Positions 16,548 through 25,570 of a stretch of DNA of 38,201 nucleotides are shown piece after piece. How positions within the stretch are numbered: the first letter of the stretch is position 1; each line of letters opens with the position of its first letter. Position numbers and translations under genes: made by a program. The DNA comes from Woeseia sp. (GTDB lineage Bacteria; Pseudomonadota; Gammaproteobacteria; Steroidobacterales; Woeseiaceae): contig JABIUH010000437.1 of the NCBI GenBank assembly GCA_018701055.1, positions 1-38,201 on the forward strand. Reading direction: 5' to 3'. The notes below the pieces were generated by a model that did no database searches, was not told the origin of the DNA, and saw only the letters and a list, made by a program, of their open reading frames with translations.

Positions 16548-19500
16548 TGGAACACATGGCTAATAAGGCCAAACGCCTGTCATTCTTTATTGTCGCGTTG
16601 TTTTTGCTTGCGTCCTGCGACACCAACAACGACATAGACAGTTCACGACCCGCGTGGAATGACATTGACGTCATTCGTGAAAATACCGAACCACCACGAG
16701 CGCATTTTACGCCCTATAGAAATGCCGCTGACGCCCTTGCTGGAGACGTTTCAGCAAACCCGTGGTTTAAGTCGCTTAATGGTGCGTGGAAATTCAACTA
16801 CGCGGAATCGCCGGCGGGCAGACCCGCCGATTTTTATCAAACCGATTACGATGTATCAGCCTGGTCCAACATTCCGGTGCCATCTAATTGGGAAAGAGAG
16901 GGATACGGCTACGCGATTTACGTCAACGTGCCCTACCCATTTGAAATCGATGAGCCCAACGTGCCCACAGACGTCAATCCCGTCGGCTCGTATCGACGCG
17001 ACTTCAACGTCAGCGATGAATGGCAGGGCGAAGAACTTTTCCTCAACTTCGGCGCGGTCAGTTCGGCATTCTATGTCTGGATCAATGGCGAATACGTCGG
17101 ATACAGCGAAGGCAGCAAAACCGCATCAGAATTTAAGGTGACAGATCACGTCAGGGCAGGAGAAAACACGATCGCAGTGGAAACGTATCGTTGGAGTACG
17201 GGCAGCTACCTGGAAGATCAGGATTTTTGGTCACTGTCTGGCATCCAACGCGACGTAACGTTATACGCGCGACCCAAAACGCGGGTGCGAGATTATTTCG
17301 TACACGCGGGCCTGGACGATACCTATACCAATGGTGTGTTCGAAGTCGAAGTCACTCTGGTTAACGATGGCGATGCACTGGTCGAGGAATCGGTAGCGAT
17401 CGAACTTCGTGACGACGAAACACCTGTTTATCAACATGCTGCCTCCGTACCGCTTGCGCCCGGTGAATCGTCACACGTCATTGCTGCTGATATCGAAAGC
17501 GTCAAGGCCTGGTCTGCAGAACGTCCCTCACTTTATACACTGTTGATCACCTTGGGCAGCGGCGAAGTCATCACGCAAAAAATCGGTTTTCGTATGGTGG
17601 AGATCACTAACGGACGATTCACGATCAATGGCCGGCATGTGCGCTTGAAGGGTACAAATCTACACGAGCATCACGACGACAAAGGTCACGTCATCGATGA
17701 AGCAACCATGCTGAAAGATATCCGCATGATGAAAGCGGCTAATCTTAACGCCGTACGCAATTCACATTATCCGCATCAGGAACGTTGGTACGAACTCACC
17801 AGCGAACATGGCTTGTACGTTGTCGACGAAGCCAATATTGAAAGTCATGGTTACGGCTATGACCACGATAAAACGCTGGGTAACAAACCCCATTGGATGC
17901 CACATCATCTGGATCGGACAGAGCGCATGCTGGAGCGCAGCAAGAATTTTCCCTCAGTCGTCATCTGGTCGCTCGGCAATGAAGCGGGCGACGGCGTCAA
18001 TCTTGGCGCAACCTATAATTGGATCAAATCACGCGATCTGTCACGTCCCGTGCAATATGAAACCGAAGGCAATCTTGAAGAGGTTGGCGAACGACACTCT
18101 GATTTTCACTCGAGCATGTACTCGCGGCATTGGGATCTTGAGCAATATGCACAAACCAACAACGATCGCCCCTTCATCCTGATCGAATATGCACATTCGA
18201 TGGGCAACAGCACCGGCAATTTGATGGACTATTGGGACGTCATCAACCAGCACGAGGTATTAGCCGGTGGCTTTATTTGGGACTGGGTCGATCAAGGGCT
18301 GCTGGAGCACAATGAAGACGGCGAGCCGTATTGGACCTACGGGGGCGACTATGGACCCGCAGGTGTTCCATCAAGCGGCAACTTCAATTTCAATGGTGTG
18401 ATTTTCCCGGATCGCCGCGCACAACCTGCTTATTGGGAATTAAAACGCGCCTATCAATACGTTGATTTCGAGCCTGTCGATCTGGAAAATGGTGTCATCC
18501 AAATCACTAACAACTACGACTTTATCGATTTGTCGGAATTCGAGCTGCAATGGGAGGTCACTGCGGGCGGCAACAGGGTGCAAAGTGGTGTGGCACGCGA
18601 TCTGCAAATCAGTCCGGAAAGCGCGGGCGAAGTAACCTTGCAATACAACACTCGCATGCTACTGCGAACCATTCCGTCGACGTCGGAAGCCGGCCCCGAG
18701 CACCATCTGAACCTGCGCCTCGTCACACCAAACGCTCGCGGCATTCTGCCGGCAAATCACATCTATGCAGAAGATCAATTTTCACTGAGCGACATTCAAC
18801 CGCTCCTACCGAAATTCTGGTCAATTAACGGTTCGGTCACCGTAAGCAAAACGACCACCGAAATCAGCGTCACGGCTGACCGCTCCGCCTTCGAAATTAG
18901 TGCGGAGACAGGTCTATTGCAGTCACTGCAATTCGATGGAAAGGAGCTATTGCTTACGCCCCTGGCACCAAATTTCTGGCGTGCTCCGACCGATAACGAC
19001 TTTGGCAATTACATGCAGGATTGGGCTGCGGTCTGGGAACAAGCCGGACGCAATCGCACTTTGAAATCGCTGGAAGTTGTTAACGAAGAATCCGGGTTCG
19101 CCGAGATTGAGGCGATTTATACGCTCGCTGATGATGAGGACAATTTTCTTGCCGAGTGGAAGACCAGCTTCCTGTTTAATCCCTCTGGCGGCGTCATCGT
19201 CGACAACAAGGTAGAAAGAGCCGACAACCTTCCCGTCATGCCGAGAGTTGGCATGAATGTCGAATTGGAACGTAGCCTCGACAATGTCGATTGGTTCGGG
19301 CGTGGCCCCTTCGAAAACTATGCCGATCGCAAACTAGCGGCGCATGTTGGACGCTATTCGAATAAGGTTGCCGACCACTATGTGCCCTATATGCGGCCGC
19401 AAGAAAATGGCTACAAAACTGATGTACGTTGGATGTCGCTAAATGATGGTGCCGATACAGGACTATTGGTCGTTGCCGCCGAATTGCTGAGTTTCGGCGT

Positions 19501-19798
19501 GCATCACAACCGCCTTACCGATTTTGTGCCGCCCGTAAAGATCGCCATCACGAGCGAGGATGGCCCCGAGGCACGGGAGAACAACGAACGCGTCAATATT
19601 CACGTCAGCGACGTAGATCCACGTGATCTGATATCACTGGATATTGACTATGGCCAAATGGGTGTCGGCGGAGATGACTCCTGGGGCAAGCGCACCCTGC
19701 AAAAATATTCACTCAATAAAAAGTCGTACCAGTATTCTTTCCTCCTCAAACCGTATGCGGCGGCACCTGGTCAGCTCGACCAGATGATCGAGCGCTGA
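16547..19798 (+). CDS. lacZ: Beta-galactosidase, glycoside hydrolase family 2, predicted lipoprotein
   Basis: Splits lactose or beta-galactosides. At 1083 aa it is a LacZ-size enzyme with the sugar-binding, immunoglobulin-like, TIM-barrel and C-terminal beta-sandwich domains in order. The acid/base Glu lies in WSLGNEAGDG (about residue 479) and the nucleophile in LIEYAHSMGNSTG (about 547). Unlike cytoplasmic E. coli LacZ it has a lipoprotein signal, MANKAKRLSFFIVALFLLASC, with a LASC lipobox and Asp directly after the Cys. By the enterobacterial +2 rule this Asp would keep it on the periplasmic face of the inner membrane. ATG at 16547 touches the galT stop (TGATG); ATG at 16556 is a second option. 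The Na+ symporter gene follows after 9 bp, fitting periplasmic cleavage and then uptake of galactose. Confidence 0.96.
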   Translation: MEHMANKAKRLSFFIVALFLLASCDTNNDIDSSRPAWNDIDVIRENTEPPRAHFTPYRNAADALAGDVSANPWFKSLNGAWKFNYAESPAGRPADFYQTDYDVSAWSNIPVPSNWEREGYGYAIYVNVPYPFEIDEPNVPTDVNPVGSYRRDFNVSDEWQGEELFLNFGAVSSAFYVWINGEYVGYSEGSKTASEFKVTDHVRAGENTIAVETYRWSTGSYLEDQDFWSLSGIQRDVTLYARPKTRVRDYFVHAGLDDTYTNGVFEVEVTLVNDGDALVEESVAIELRDDETPVYQHAASVPLAPGESSHVIAADIESVKAWSAERPSLYTLLITLGSGEVITQKIGFRMVEITNGRFTINGRHVRLKGTNLHEHHDDKGHVIDEATMLKDIRMMKAANLNAVRNSHYPHQERWYELTSEHGLYVVDEANIESHGYGYDHDKTLGNKPHWMPHHLDRTERMLERSKNFPSVVIWSLGNEAGDGVNLGATYNWIKSRDLSRPVQYETEGNLEEVGERHSDFHSSMYSRHWDLEQYAQTNNDRPFILIEYAHSMGNSTGNLMDYWDVINQHEVLAGGFIWDWVDQGLLEHNEDGEPYWTYGGDYGPAGVPSSGNFNFNGVIFPDRRAQPAYWELKRAYQYVDFEPVDLENGVIQITNNYDFIDLSEFELQWEVTAGGNRVQSGVARDLQISPESAGEVTLQYNTRMLLRTIPSTSEAGPEHHLNLRLVTPNARGILPANHIYAEDQFSLSDIQPLLPKFWSINGSVTVSKTTTEISVTADRSAFEISAETGLLQSLQFDGKELLLTPLAPNFWRAPTDNDFGNYMQDWAAVWEQAGRNRTLKSLEVVNEESGFAEIEAIYTLADDEDNFLAEWKTSFLFNPSGGVIVDNKVERADNLPVMPRVGMNVELERSLDNVDWFGRGPFENYADRKLAAHVGRYSNKVADHYVPYMRPQENGYKTDVRWMSLNDGADTGLLVVAAELLSFGVHHNRLTDFVPPVKIAITSEDGPEARENNERVNIHVSDVDPRDLISLDIDYGQMGVGGDDSWGKRTLQKYSLNKKSYQYSFLLKPYAAAPGQLDQMIER

Positions 19799-19807
19799 GA
19801 ATTATTC

Positions 19808-21373
19808 ATGCATCTTGAATCACTGGATTTAGCCGTCGTCGCAATTTATGCGATCTCCCTATTGTTGCTGGCTCAATGGGTGTCCCGAGAAAAAGCAGGG
19901 CATCAAAAAGGAACCTCCGATTACTTTTTGGCCGGACGCTCATTGCCTTGGTGGGCGATTGGCGCATCTCTAATTGCCGCCAATATTTCAGCCGAACAAA
20001 TAATCGGCATGTCCGGATCGGCCTTCGTGATGGGCATAGCAATCGGTGCTTACGAGTGGATGGCCGCCATCACGCTAATTCTCGTGGGCAAATACTTACT
20101 GCCGGTTTTCCTCGAACACAAGATCTACACGATGCCACAATTTCTCGAGCAACGATTTGATGCAAGAGTGAAAACCATCCTGGGTCTCTTTTGGCTTGGT
20201 CTTTATGTGTTCGTCAATTTAACTGCCATCCTTTGGTTGGGCTCACTCGCGATTAATACAGTCACTGGTTTGGATATCGGGTACGCGTTGGTCCTTCTCG
20301 CTGCTTTTGCCACAGCCTATTCACTCTATGGCGGCCTCAGGGCCGTCGCCATGACTGACATCATTCAAGTGGTATTGCTGGTTTTGGGCGGCCTGTTCAT
20401 CGCCTACATTTCGATGAACGAAATCTCAGGGGGTGCTGGCGTCATTGCCGGGTTCCAAATGGTTCTCGAACAGGCACCGGAGAAATTCGATCTAATATTA
20501 TCCAAAGACAACCCAAACTATATGAGCTTGCCAGGCATCTCCGTGTTAGTTGGCGGCATGTGGATTATGAATTTATCTTATTGGGGGTTTAACCAATACA
20601 TCATTCAACGTGCGCTCGCGGCCAAAAACAATCGAGAAGCACAAAAAGGCATTATGTTTGCTGCATTTCTGAAAATGCTGATGCCGGTTTTGGTTGTGCT
20701 ACCTGGCATCGCGGCGGTCATTCTCACGCCGGACCTCGAGTCGCCAGACCATGCCTATCCGGAAATGATGAAATTACTGCCTACCGGGCTTGCAGGTCTG
20801 GTGTTCGCCGCATTGATCGCAGCAATCGTGTCGTCACTGGCGTCGATGATGAACAGCATCTCAACGATATTCACAATGGACATTTACTTGCAGTTCACAA
20901 AGAGCACTAAAACGGAATCACAATTAGTGACGGTCGGTCGAGTGACCAGCCTGACCGCTATTATCATCGCCGCAATTGTTGCCCGCCCACTACTCGGTAA
21001 TTTCGATCAGGCCTTTCAATACATCCAGGACTTCACCGGATTCTTCACGCCTGGCGTCGTCGTCATCTTCCTGATGGGTATCTTTTGGAAAAAGGCAACC
21101 GCATTGGGTGCCATTGGTGCTGCGCTCGGCTCTTTCTTCATATCGCTAGGCTTCTATCTATATCTCCCATCCATGCCATTTATGGACAGAGTCGGAATTG
21201 TCTTCCTCGCCTGCCTTACTATTGGAGTCGTGGTTTCGATTGCGCAGGGACAGGGCGAACAAGCAAAGGCTATTGACTACGAATCCGTTGATACTTCAAC
21301 CAGCAATAGCTTCAATCTCGCCGCTGCTGTAATCGCAATGTTACTCATCGCACTTTATGCCACTTGGTGGTAA
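19808..21373 (+). CDS. Sodium:solute symporter (SSS family), vSGLT-like Na+/galactose transporter
   Basis: A 521-aa inner-membrane symporter with about 14 hydrophobic helices. It follows the Vibrio SGLT protein almost motif by motif: DYFLAGRSLPWWAIGASLIAANISAEQIIGMSG, YEWMAAITLILVGKYLLPVF, AYSLYGGLRAVAMTDIIQV, NLSYWGFNQYIIQRALAAK and AIVSSLASMMNS with the Na+-site Ser residues. The substrate is therefore most likely galactose or glucose driven by Na+. Position directly after the periplasmic beta-galactosidase and in one operon with galK and galT supports galactose. Its last bases overlap the longest frame of the CocE-like gene, but that gene probably starts at 21387. Confidence 0.95.
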   Translation: MHLESLDLAVVAIYAISLLLLAQWVSREKAGHQKGTSDYFLAGRSLPWWAIGASLIAANISAEQIIGMSGSAFVMGIAIGAYEWMAAITLILVGKYLLPVFLEHKIYTMPQFLEQRFDARVKTILGLFWLGLYVFVNLTAILWLGSLAINTVTGLDIGYALVLLAAFATAYSLYGGLRAVAMTDIIQVVLLVLGGLFIAYISMNEISGGAGVIAGFQMVLEQAPEKFDLILSKDNPNYMSLPGISVLVGGMWIMNLSYWGFNQYIIQRALAAKNNREAQKGIMFAAFLKMLMPVLVVLPGIAAVILTPDLESPDHAYPEMMKLLPTGLAGLVFAALIAAIVSSLASMMNSISTIFTMDIYLQFTKSTKTESQLVTVGRVTSLTAIIIAAIVARPLLGNFDQAFQYIQDFTGFFTPGVVVIFLMGIFWKKATALGAIGAALGSFFISLGFYLYLPSMPFMDRVGIVFLACLTIGVVVSIAQGQGEQAKAIDYESVDTSTSNSFNLAAAVIAMLLIALYATWW

Positions 21374-21386
21374 CCGGAGCTCGAAC

Positions 21387-23231
21387 ATGAAAATCATCAT
21401 CAGCGCCTTGGCGATATTTTGCTCAATACTCGCCTTCGCCCAACAAAGTGATACGACGTACGGCGTCGATATCGAAAAAAGTGTCCAAGTCGAAATGCGC
21501 GATGGCACGCATCTCTCAGTAGATCTCTATCGGCCGTCAGGAAAGACGGACAAGCAATCGACCATATTGGTGCGCACCCCGTACAGTAAGAATTTCTCAG
21601 GCGCCTTTAATGATCCGTATCAGCGATCATTGGTCCGCAAGGGCTACACGTTGGCAATTGCGGATATGCGTGGCCGCTTCGAATCAGAAGGGCTCTACAA
21701 ACCGGCCGTTAATGAACGAAACGATTCCTATGATTTGGTTTCGTGGATCACTGAACAGTCGTGGTCCGATAACAAAGTTGCAACCATGGGCTGCTCCTAC
21801 CTCGGCGACGCTCAAGTTATCCTGGCCGCGACTCGTCATCCCAGTCATGTCGCTGCCATACCAATGGCGTCAGCAACCGGCTACCTTGCGGAGGGACGGC
21901 CTTGGCAGGCATACGATGGTGGCGTATTCGAGCTTGCACAAACAGCCGGTTGGTTCTCCGGCAGCGGCAGTGAAGTTGTCTATGGCCCCCCTGCGTGGAT
22001 CGATCGCCAGGAATGGTTTCAGTCAGAGGCATCAAAAGGGTTTGTACAGACGCAGACCCGGAATCAGATCGACTATTACGACTACGTCTCCTCGTTGCCC
22101 ATCGTCGACATATTGAAGAAATCGGGCGCGCCACCCACCGACTACGTGAACTTTGTATCGAACAACCCAAATGGCGAATATTTTCGCAACCTCGATTGGG
22201 CGAAACCTGACGATCGATTCAACACGCCGATGCTGATGGTCGACTCGTGGTACGACTACGGTGTCGCCGAATCTTTAGAGTTGTGGCAACTGGCGCAAGA
22301 CAACGCGGTCAGTGACACCGCTCGCGACAATCAATTTTTGGTTATCGCGCCGACCACGCATTGTGCTTACACCCGCATGGACGGGAGCGAATTGTGGTCC
22401 GCCGGGGATCGCGACATGGGCTCTGTTGGATTTGATTTCCTCGATATGCAAACCCGCTGGTATGACCGCTGGTTGTCAGGCGAGGAAAACGGCATCACCG
22501 ACATGCCGAAGATCCAGTATTTCCTGATGGGAAAAAATGAGTGGAAAGGCACCGATGTATGGCCTGTGGCGAACACCGAATTCCGGAAATTCTATTTATC
22601 GAGTGATGGCAATGCCAATTCCCGTTTTGGTGATGGCCGAATTTCTTTGACGGTGCCCAACGTCGCAAGATCCGATCACTATGTCTATGACCCTGCGACA
22701 CCCGTGCCGTCCATTGGCGGACAAGCCTGCTGTACGGGATTGGAAACCGGTGCCGGAGCATTTGATCAGTCGGCAACGGAAATGCGCCAGGACGTACTGG
22801 TCTATACCTCGGACACGTTGGAAGAAGGCATCGAAGTCACAGGATCATTGGAGGTCGTTCTATACGTATCGTCCGATGCTAAAGACACAGACTTCATGGC
22901 CAAGCTGGTGGATGTCTATCCTGATGGCACGGCGTTCAATGTTCAGGAAGGTGCACTGCGCATGCGCTACCGCGAGGGTTTCGAAAATAAGGTCTGGATG
23001 GAAACCGGCGAAGTCTACGAAGCGCGCCTGAACCTGCACGCGACGTCGAATTACTTCGGTCCTGGCCACAAAATAAGGCTGGAAGTTTCGAGCTCCAGCT
23101 TCCCGCGTTTCGATCGAAACCTAAATACCGGCGGCAACAACTATGATGAGTCAGAATGGGTATTGGCTAAAAACGCCTTGCATCATTCGGCTGATCACCC
23201 ATCGCACATTATCTTACCGGTAGTCCCATAA
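21387..23231 (+). CDS. Secreted CocE/NonD-family hydrolase (X-Pro dipeptidyl-peptidase S15-like)
   Basis: An alpha/beta hydrolase of about 614 aa with a C-terminal jelly-roll domain, as in cocaine esterase, glutaryl-7-ACA acylase and PepX relatives. A signal peptide MKIIISALAIFCSILAFAQQ suggests export to the periplasm. The nucleophile motif is MGCSYLGD (GxSYxG type). The Asp is likely in MLMVDSWYDYG and the His in VIAPTTHCAYTR. The C-terminal domain (about 400-614) shows VTGSLEVVLYVSSDAKDTDFMAKLVDVYPDG, the family hallmark. ATG at 21387 is preceded by CCGGAGC; the frame opens earlier inside the symporter gene. Its place in a galactoside operon is unexplained. It may remove acyl groups or cleave amides on the substrate or on an antibiotic. 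Confidence 0.88.
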   Translation: MKIIISALAIFCSILAFAQQSDTTYGVDIEKSVQVEMRDGTHLSVDLYRPSGKTDKQSTILVRTPYSKNFSGAFNDPYQRSLVRKGYTLAIADMRGRFESEGLYKPAVNERNDSYDLVSWITEQSWSDNKVATMGCSYLGDAQVILAATRHPSHVAAIPMASATGYLAEGRPWQAYDGGVFELAQTAGWFSGSGSEVVYGPPAWIDRQEWFQSEASKGFVQTQTRNQIDYYDYVSSLPIVDILKKSGAPPTDYVNFVSNNPNGEYFRNLDWAKPDDRFNTPMLMVDSWYDYGVAESLELWQLAQDNAVSDTARDNQFLVIAPTTHCAYTRMDGSELWSAGDRDMGSVGFDFLDMQTRWYDRWLSGEENGITDMPKIQYFLMGKNEWKGTDVWPVANTEFRKFYLSSDGNANSRFGDGRISLTVPNVARSDHYVYDPATPVPSIGGQACCTGLETGAGAFDQSATEMRQDVLVYTSDTLEEGIEVTGSLEVVLYVSSDAKDTDFMAKLVDVYPDGTAFNVQEGALRMRYREGFENKVWMETGEVYEARLNLHATSNYFGPGHKIRLEVSSSSFPRFDRNLNTGGNNYDESEWVLAKNALHHSADHPSHIILPVVP

Positions 23232-23264
23232 ACCTTGCTAACGAAAGACAATTCCACTCAGGCG

Positions 23265-25139
23265 GTGAAGACGTTGATTAAAAGAACGAATAAATATTGG
23301 TTAGCGGTGCTGATGACGCTGCTAACGGTTCTTCCAGTATTTGCCGCTGATGTCGTCATGGAGGCACCTGACATACTCCTGACTGGAGTGGGTTTCGACG
23401 TTAACGTCGCGGGCCTTGATCCGCAAAGCACTGCCGAATTGCGGTTGAATGGTGAAGTCATCGCGACCTCATCCGACGGAAGTATTGCCGTGTTTGATAT
23501 CGTATTAAGTGACACGGGCACGGCGAATTTCGACGTAACACAAGGCGGCCATTCAGTTGTCGCGCAGGCGCTAACCATCATTCCGGGTTGGGTCTCACTC
23601 TCCCCGCCGGTGATCGCAATCCTGCTGGCGTTTCTGTTGCGATCGGTGATTCCCGCTCTATTTGTTGGCTTGTTTGTCGGCGCCTGGGCAGTGAATGGCA
23701 TGACCTGGGCTGGCGTTGTTTCCGGATTCTTTGAAACCGTCTCTATCTATATCGTCAATACGTCTATCGATCACGATCATATGACGATCATTGCATTTAC
23801 CTTCCTCATTGGCGGGATGATCGGAATCATATCGAAGAATGGCGGCATGAACGGAATCGTTAACGCCATCATGCCGTTTGCCAGTTCACCACGGCGCGGC
23901 CAGGGCGTGATTGCAACCTTAGGCCTCGCGATTTTCTTTGACGACTATTCCAATACGATGATCGTCGGTAATGCGACTCGACCAATGAGCGACAAGCTGC
24001 GAATTTCGCGCGAGAAACTTGCGTATTTGGTGGACTCAACCGCAGCGCCGGTTGCTACGGTCGCCATCATCACGACCTGGATCGGGTTTCAAGTTGGGCT
24101 TATAGACTCAGCAATTGAGGGTCTGGAAGGAATCACTGCCACACCTTATGTCCTTTTTCTAAATTCGATTGCCTACAGCTTCTATCCATTCCTCGCTCTG
24201 TTCTTCGTATTCCTCATCGTCTACACAGGCAAAGACTTCGGCCCGATGTATCACGCTGAAATACGAGCGCGTAAGAATGGCGAAGTATTGAAGGCGCCAC
24301 TAGACGGAGCGGTTGCAAAACCCAACGACGATTTCGAGCATAAAGACGGCGTGCCGTGTCGCGCACTCAACGCAATTTTACCGATCGCAACAATGATACT
24401 CACCGTCGTAGTCGGGTTGTATATCAGCGGCGAAGGCGAAACGATCACTGACATCATTGGCAGTGCTAATTCTTACGTTGTATTAATCTGGGCTTCGTTA
24501 CTCGGTTGTCTGGTGGCAGCAATCGTAACGTTGAGCCAAAGAATTTTGAGCCTAGATGAGACGGTCGAAGCATGGCTGGTCGGCGCAAAATTCATGCTGA
24601 CGGGCCTGGTGCTTTTAGTCATGGCATGGGCCGTCGCAGATGTCGCCACTGTTCTGCAAACAGCGCCTTATTTGATCAGTGTGCTGGGCGATTCGCTGTC
24701 TCCTGAAACGCTGCCAGCAATCATTTTCATGTTGGCGGCATGTACCGCGTTCGCCACTGGGTCCAGTTGGGGTGTCATGGCTATCTTGATGCCACTGGTT
24801 ATTCCGCTGTGTTGGGCCGTACTACAAAGCCATGGAATTGCTGATGCGGAGCACATGCACATTCTGTACTCGAGTATCGCTTGCGTACTAACGGGCGCGG
24901 TCTGGGCAGATCATTGCTCACCGATTTCCGACACCACGGTGCTGTCATCATTGGCGACCGGCTGTGATCACATGGATCATGTCCGAACACAACTCCCGTA
25001 CGCCCTTCTGGGCGGGGTTGCGGCCGTGTTGATTGGGATCCTGCCGGCAGGGTTCGGGCTGCCCTGGTTCTTGTTGTTACCCACCGCCGCAGTGGTGCTA
25101 GTCGTTGTGCATCGATTTCTGGCCAAGCCTACCGATTGA
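23265..25139 (+). CDS. NhaC-family Na+/H+ antiporter with an N-terminal periplasmic domain
   Basis: An inner-membrane antiporter of about 624 aa. Polytopic motifs include FDDYSNTMIVGNATRP, STAAPVATVAIITTWIGFQ, CTAFATGSSWGVMAILMPL and GAVWADHCSPISDTTVLSS, typical of the NhaC / Na+/H+ antiporter group. Before the first membrane segments it has a cleavable-looking signal (KYWLAVLMTLLTVLPVFAADV) and about 75 residues of soluble beta-rich sequence, PDILLTGVGFDVNVAGL onward, which most NhaC proteins lack. The longest frame starts at TTG 23235; GTG 23265 gives a shorter leader (MKTLIKRTNKYW). As last gene of the operon it could expel the Na+ brought in by the SSS symporter. Some relatives are annotated as amino-acid antiporters, so the ion role is probable, not proven. 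Confidence 0.82.
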   Translation: MKTLIKRTNKYWLAVLMTLLTVLPVFAADVVMEAPDILLTGVGFDVNVAGLDPQSTAELRLNGEVIATSSDGSIAVFDIVLSDTGTANFDVTQGGHSVVAQALTIIPGWVSLSPPVIAILLAFLLRSVIPALFVGLFVGAWAVNGMTWAGVVSGFFETVSIYIVNTSIDHDHMTIIAFTFLIGGMIGIISKNGGMNGIVNAIMPFASSPRRGQGVIATLGLAIFFDDYSNTMIVGNATRPMSDKLRISREKLAYLVDSTAAPVATVAIITTWIGFQVGLIDSAIEGLEGITATPYVLFLNSIAYSFYPFLALFFVFLIVYTGKDFGPMYHAEIRARKNGEVLKAPLDGAVAKPNDDFEHKDGVPCRALNAILPIATMILTVVVGLYISGEGETITDIIGSANSYVVLIWASLLGCLVAAIVTLSQRILSLDETVEAWLVGAKFMLTGLVLLVMAWAVADVATVLQTAPYLISVLGDSLSPETLPAIIFMLAACTAFATGSSWGVMAILMPLVIPLCWAVLQSHGIADAEHMHILYSSIACVLTGAVWADHCSPISDTTVLSSLATGCDHMDHVRTQLPYALLGGVAAVLIGILPAGFGLPWFLLLPTAAVVLVVVHRFLAKPTD

Positions 25140-25218
25140 ATAGGCGCTGAACCCTGGCATAGATCTGCTGTAAACGTACAGAAACGTTGTTAACAAATGC
25201 GGATCGTTAGTCTGATAC

Positions 25219-25359
25219 TACTGGCGTGTTGGTTACATCCACCACGCGGGGGTACTAAAGTTTTTCCCTGCCCATCGGGTAGCCAGTAATTAGAGTAAAG
25301 ACGGATTAAGCACGCAGACCTCGTCGTGGAGGACTTGCGGACGCGAGTTCGATCCCCGC
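25219..25359 (+). ncRNA. ssrA: tmRNA (ssrA) 3'-end remnant
   Basis: The core 25295-25359 runs GTAAAGAC..TTAAGCA..AGGA..GCGGACGCGAGTTCGATC then CCCGC. It lines up without gaps against the end of E. coli ssrA as I remember it (GTAAAGACTGACTAAGCA ... TTCGGACGCGGGTTC ... CCCGC), that is, helix 2 and the T arm. Upstream, 25219-25288 is enclosed by TACTGGC/GCCAGTA and contains a near-perfect hairpin (GCGTGTTGG/CCACCACGC), as expected for the pseudoknot region. The T stem has one A-C mismatch, and the acceptor strand and CCA are absent (ATTTTGG follows). The 5' tRNA half and the tag frame are missing. It is therefore not a working gene. It is probably the scar of an element that used ssrA as its attachment site. 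Confidence 0.6.
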
Positions 25360-25513
25360 ATTTTGGATGATTCGGACGCCCAGGGACTCTCGCGTAATGC
25401 GTCTCAGTATGATTTATCTTCGGCGCGATCGTCGCTTTGCCTTACCGCCGGATTAATGACTTTCGGACGTGCCGGGCGGCTGAAAAGCGTGCGCGTAAAA
25501 CATACATATTTGT

Positions 25514-25542
25514 TTGACACTTACTAAAACATTATTTATTTT
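25514..25542 (+). promoter_or_regulatory. Sigma-70-like promoter for the S9 peptidase gene
   Basis: A consensus -35 TTGACA (25514-25519), a 17-bp A+T-rich spacer and a -10 TATTTT (25537-25542) lie 28 bp before ATG 25571. This is the best-formed promoter I see in the window. Confidence 0.65.
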
Positions 25543-25570
25543 CACTTAGCCGAATTTGGAATTATTTATA

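Larger units (their letters stand above)
25140..25555. other. 416-bp gap holding a tmRNA remnant and a promoter
   Basis: No protein-coding gene is supported here. From 25219 to 25359 it holds a structured stretch ending in the 3' part of tmRNA. From 25514 to 25542 it holds a promoter for the S9 peptidase gene. The segment 25360-25510 shows nothing I can name. No ssrA 5' end and no tag frame of the AANDENYALAA kind is visible in the flanking sequence. Confidence 0.7.

Noticed and set aside
25295..25510. Permuted two-piece tmRNA gene
   Set aside because: A permuted gene should show the 5' half (GGATTCGACGG type) and a tag frame downstream of the 3' half. GGATGATTCGGACG at 25365 is only a weak likeness and no tag frame follows.
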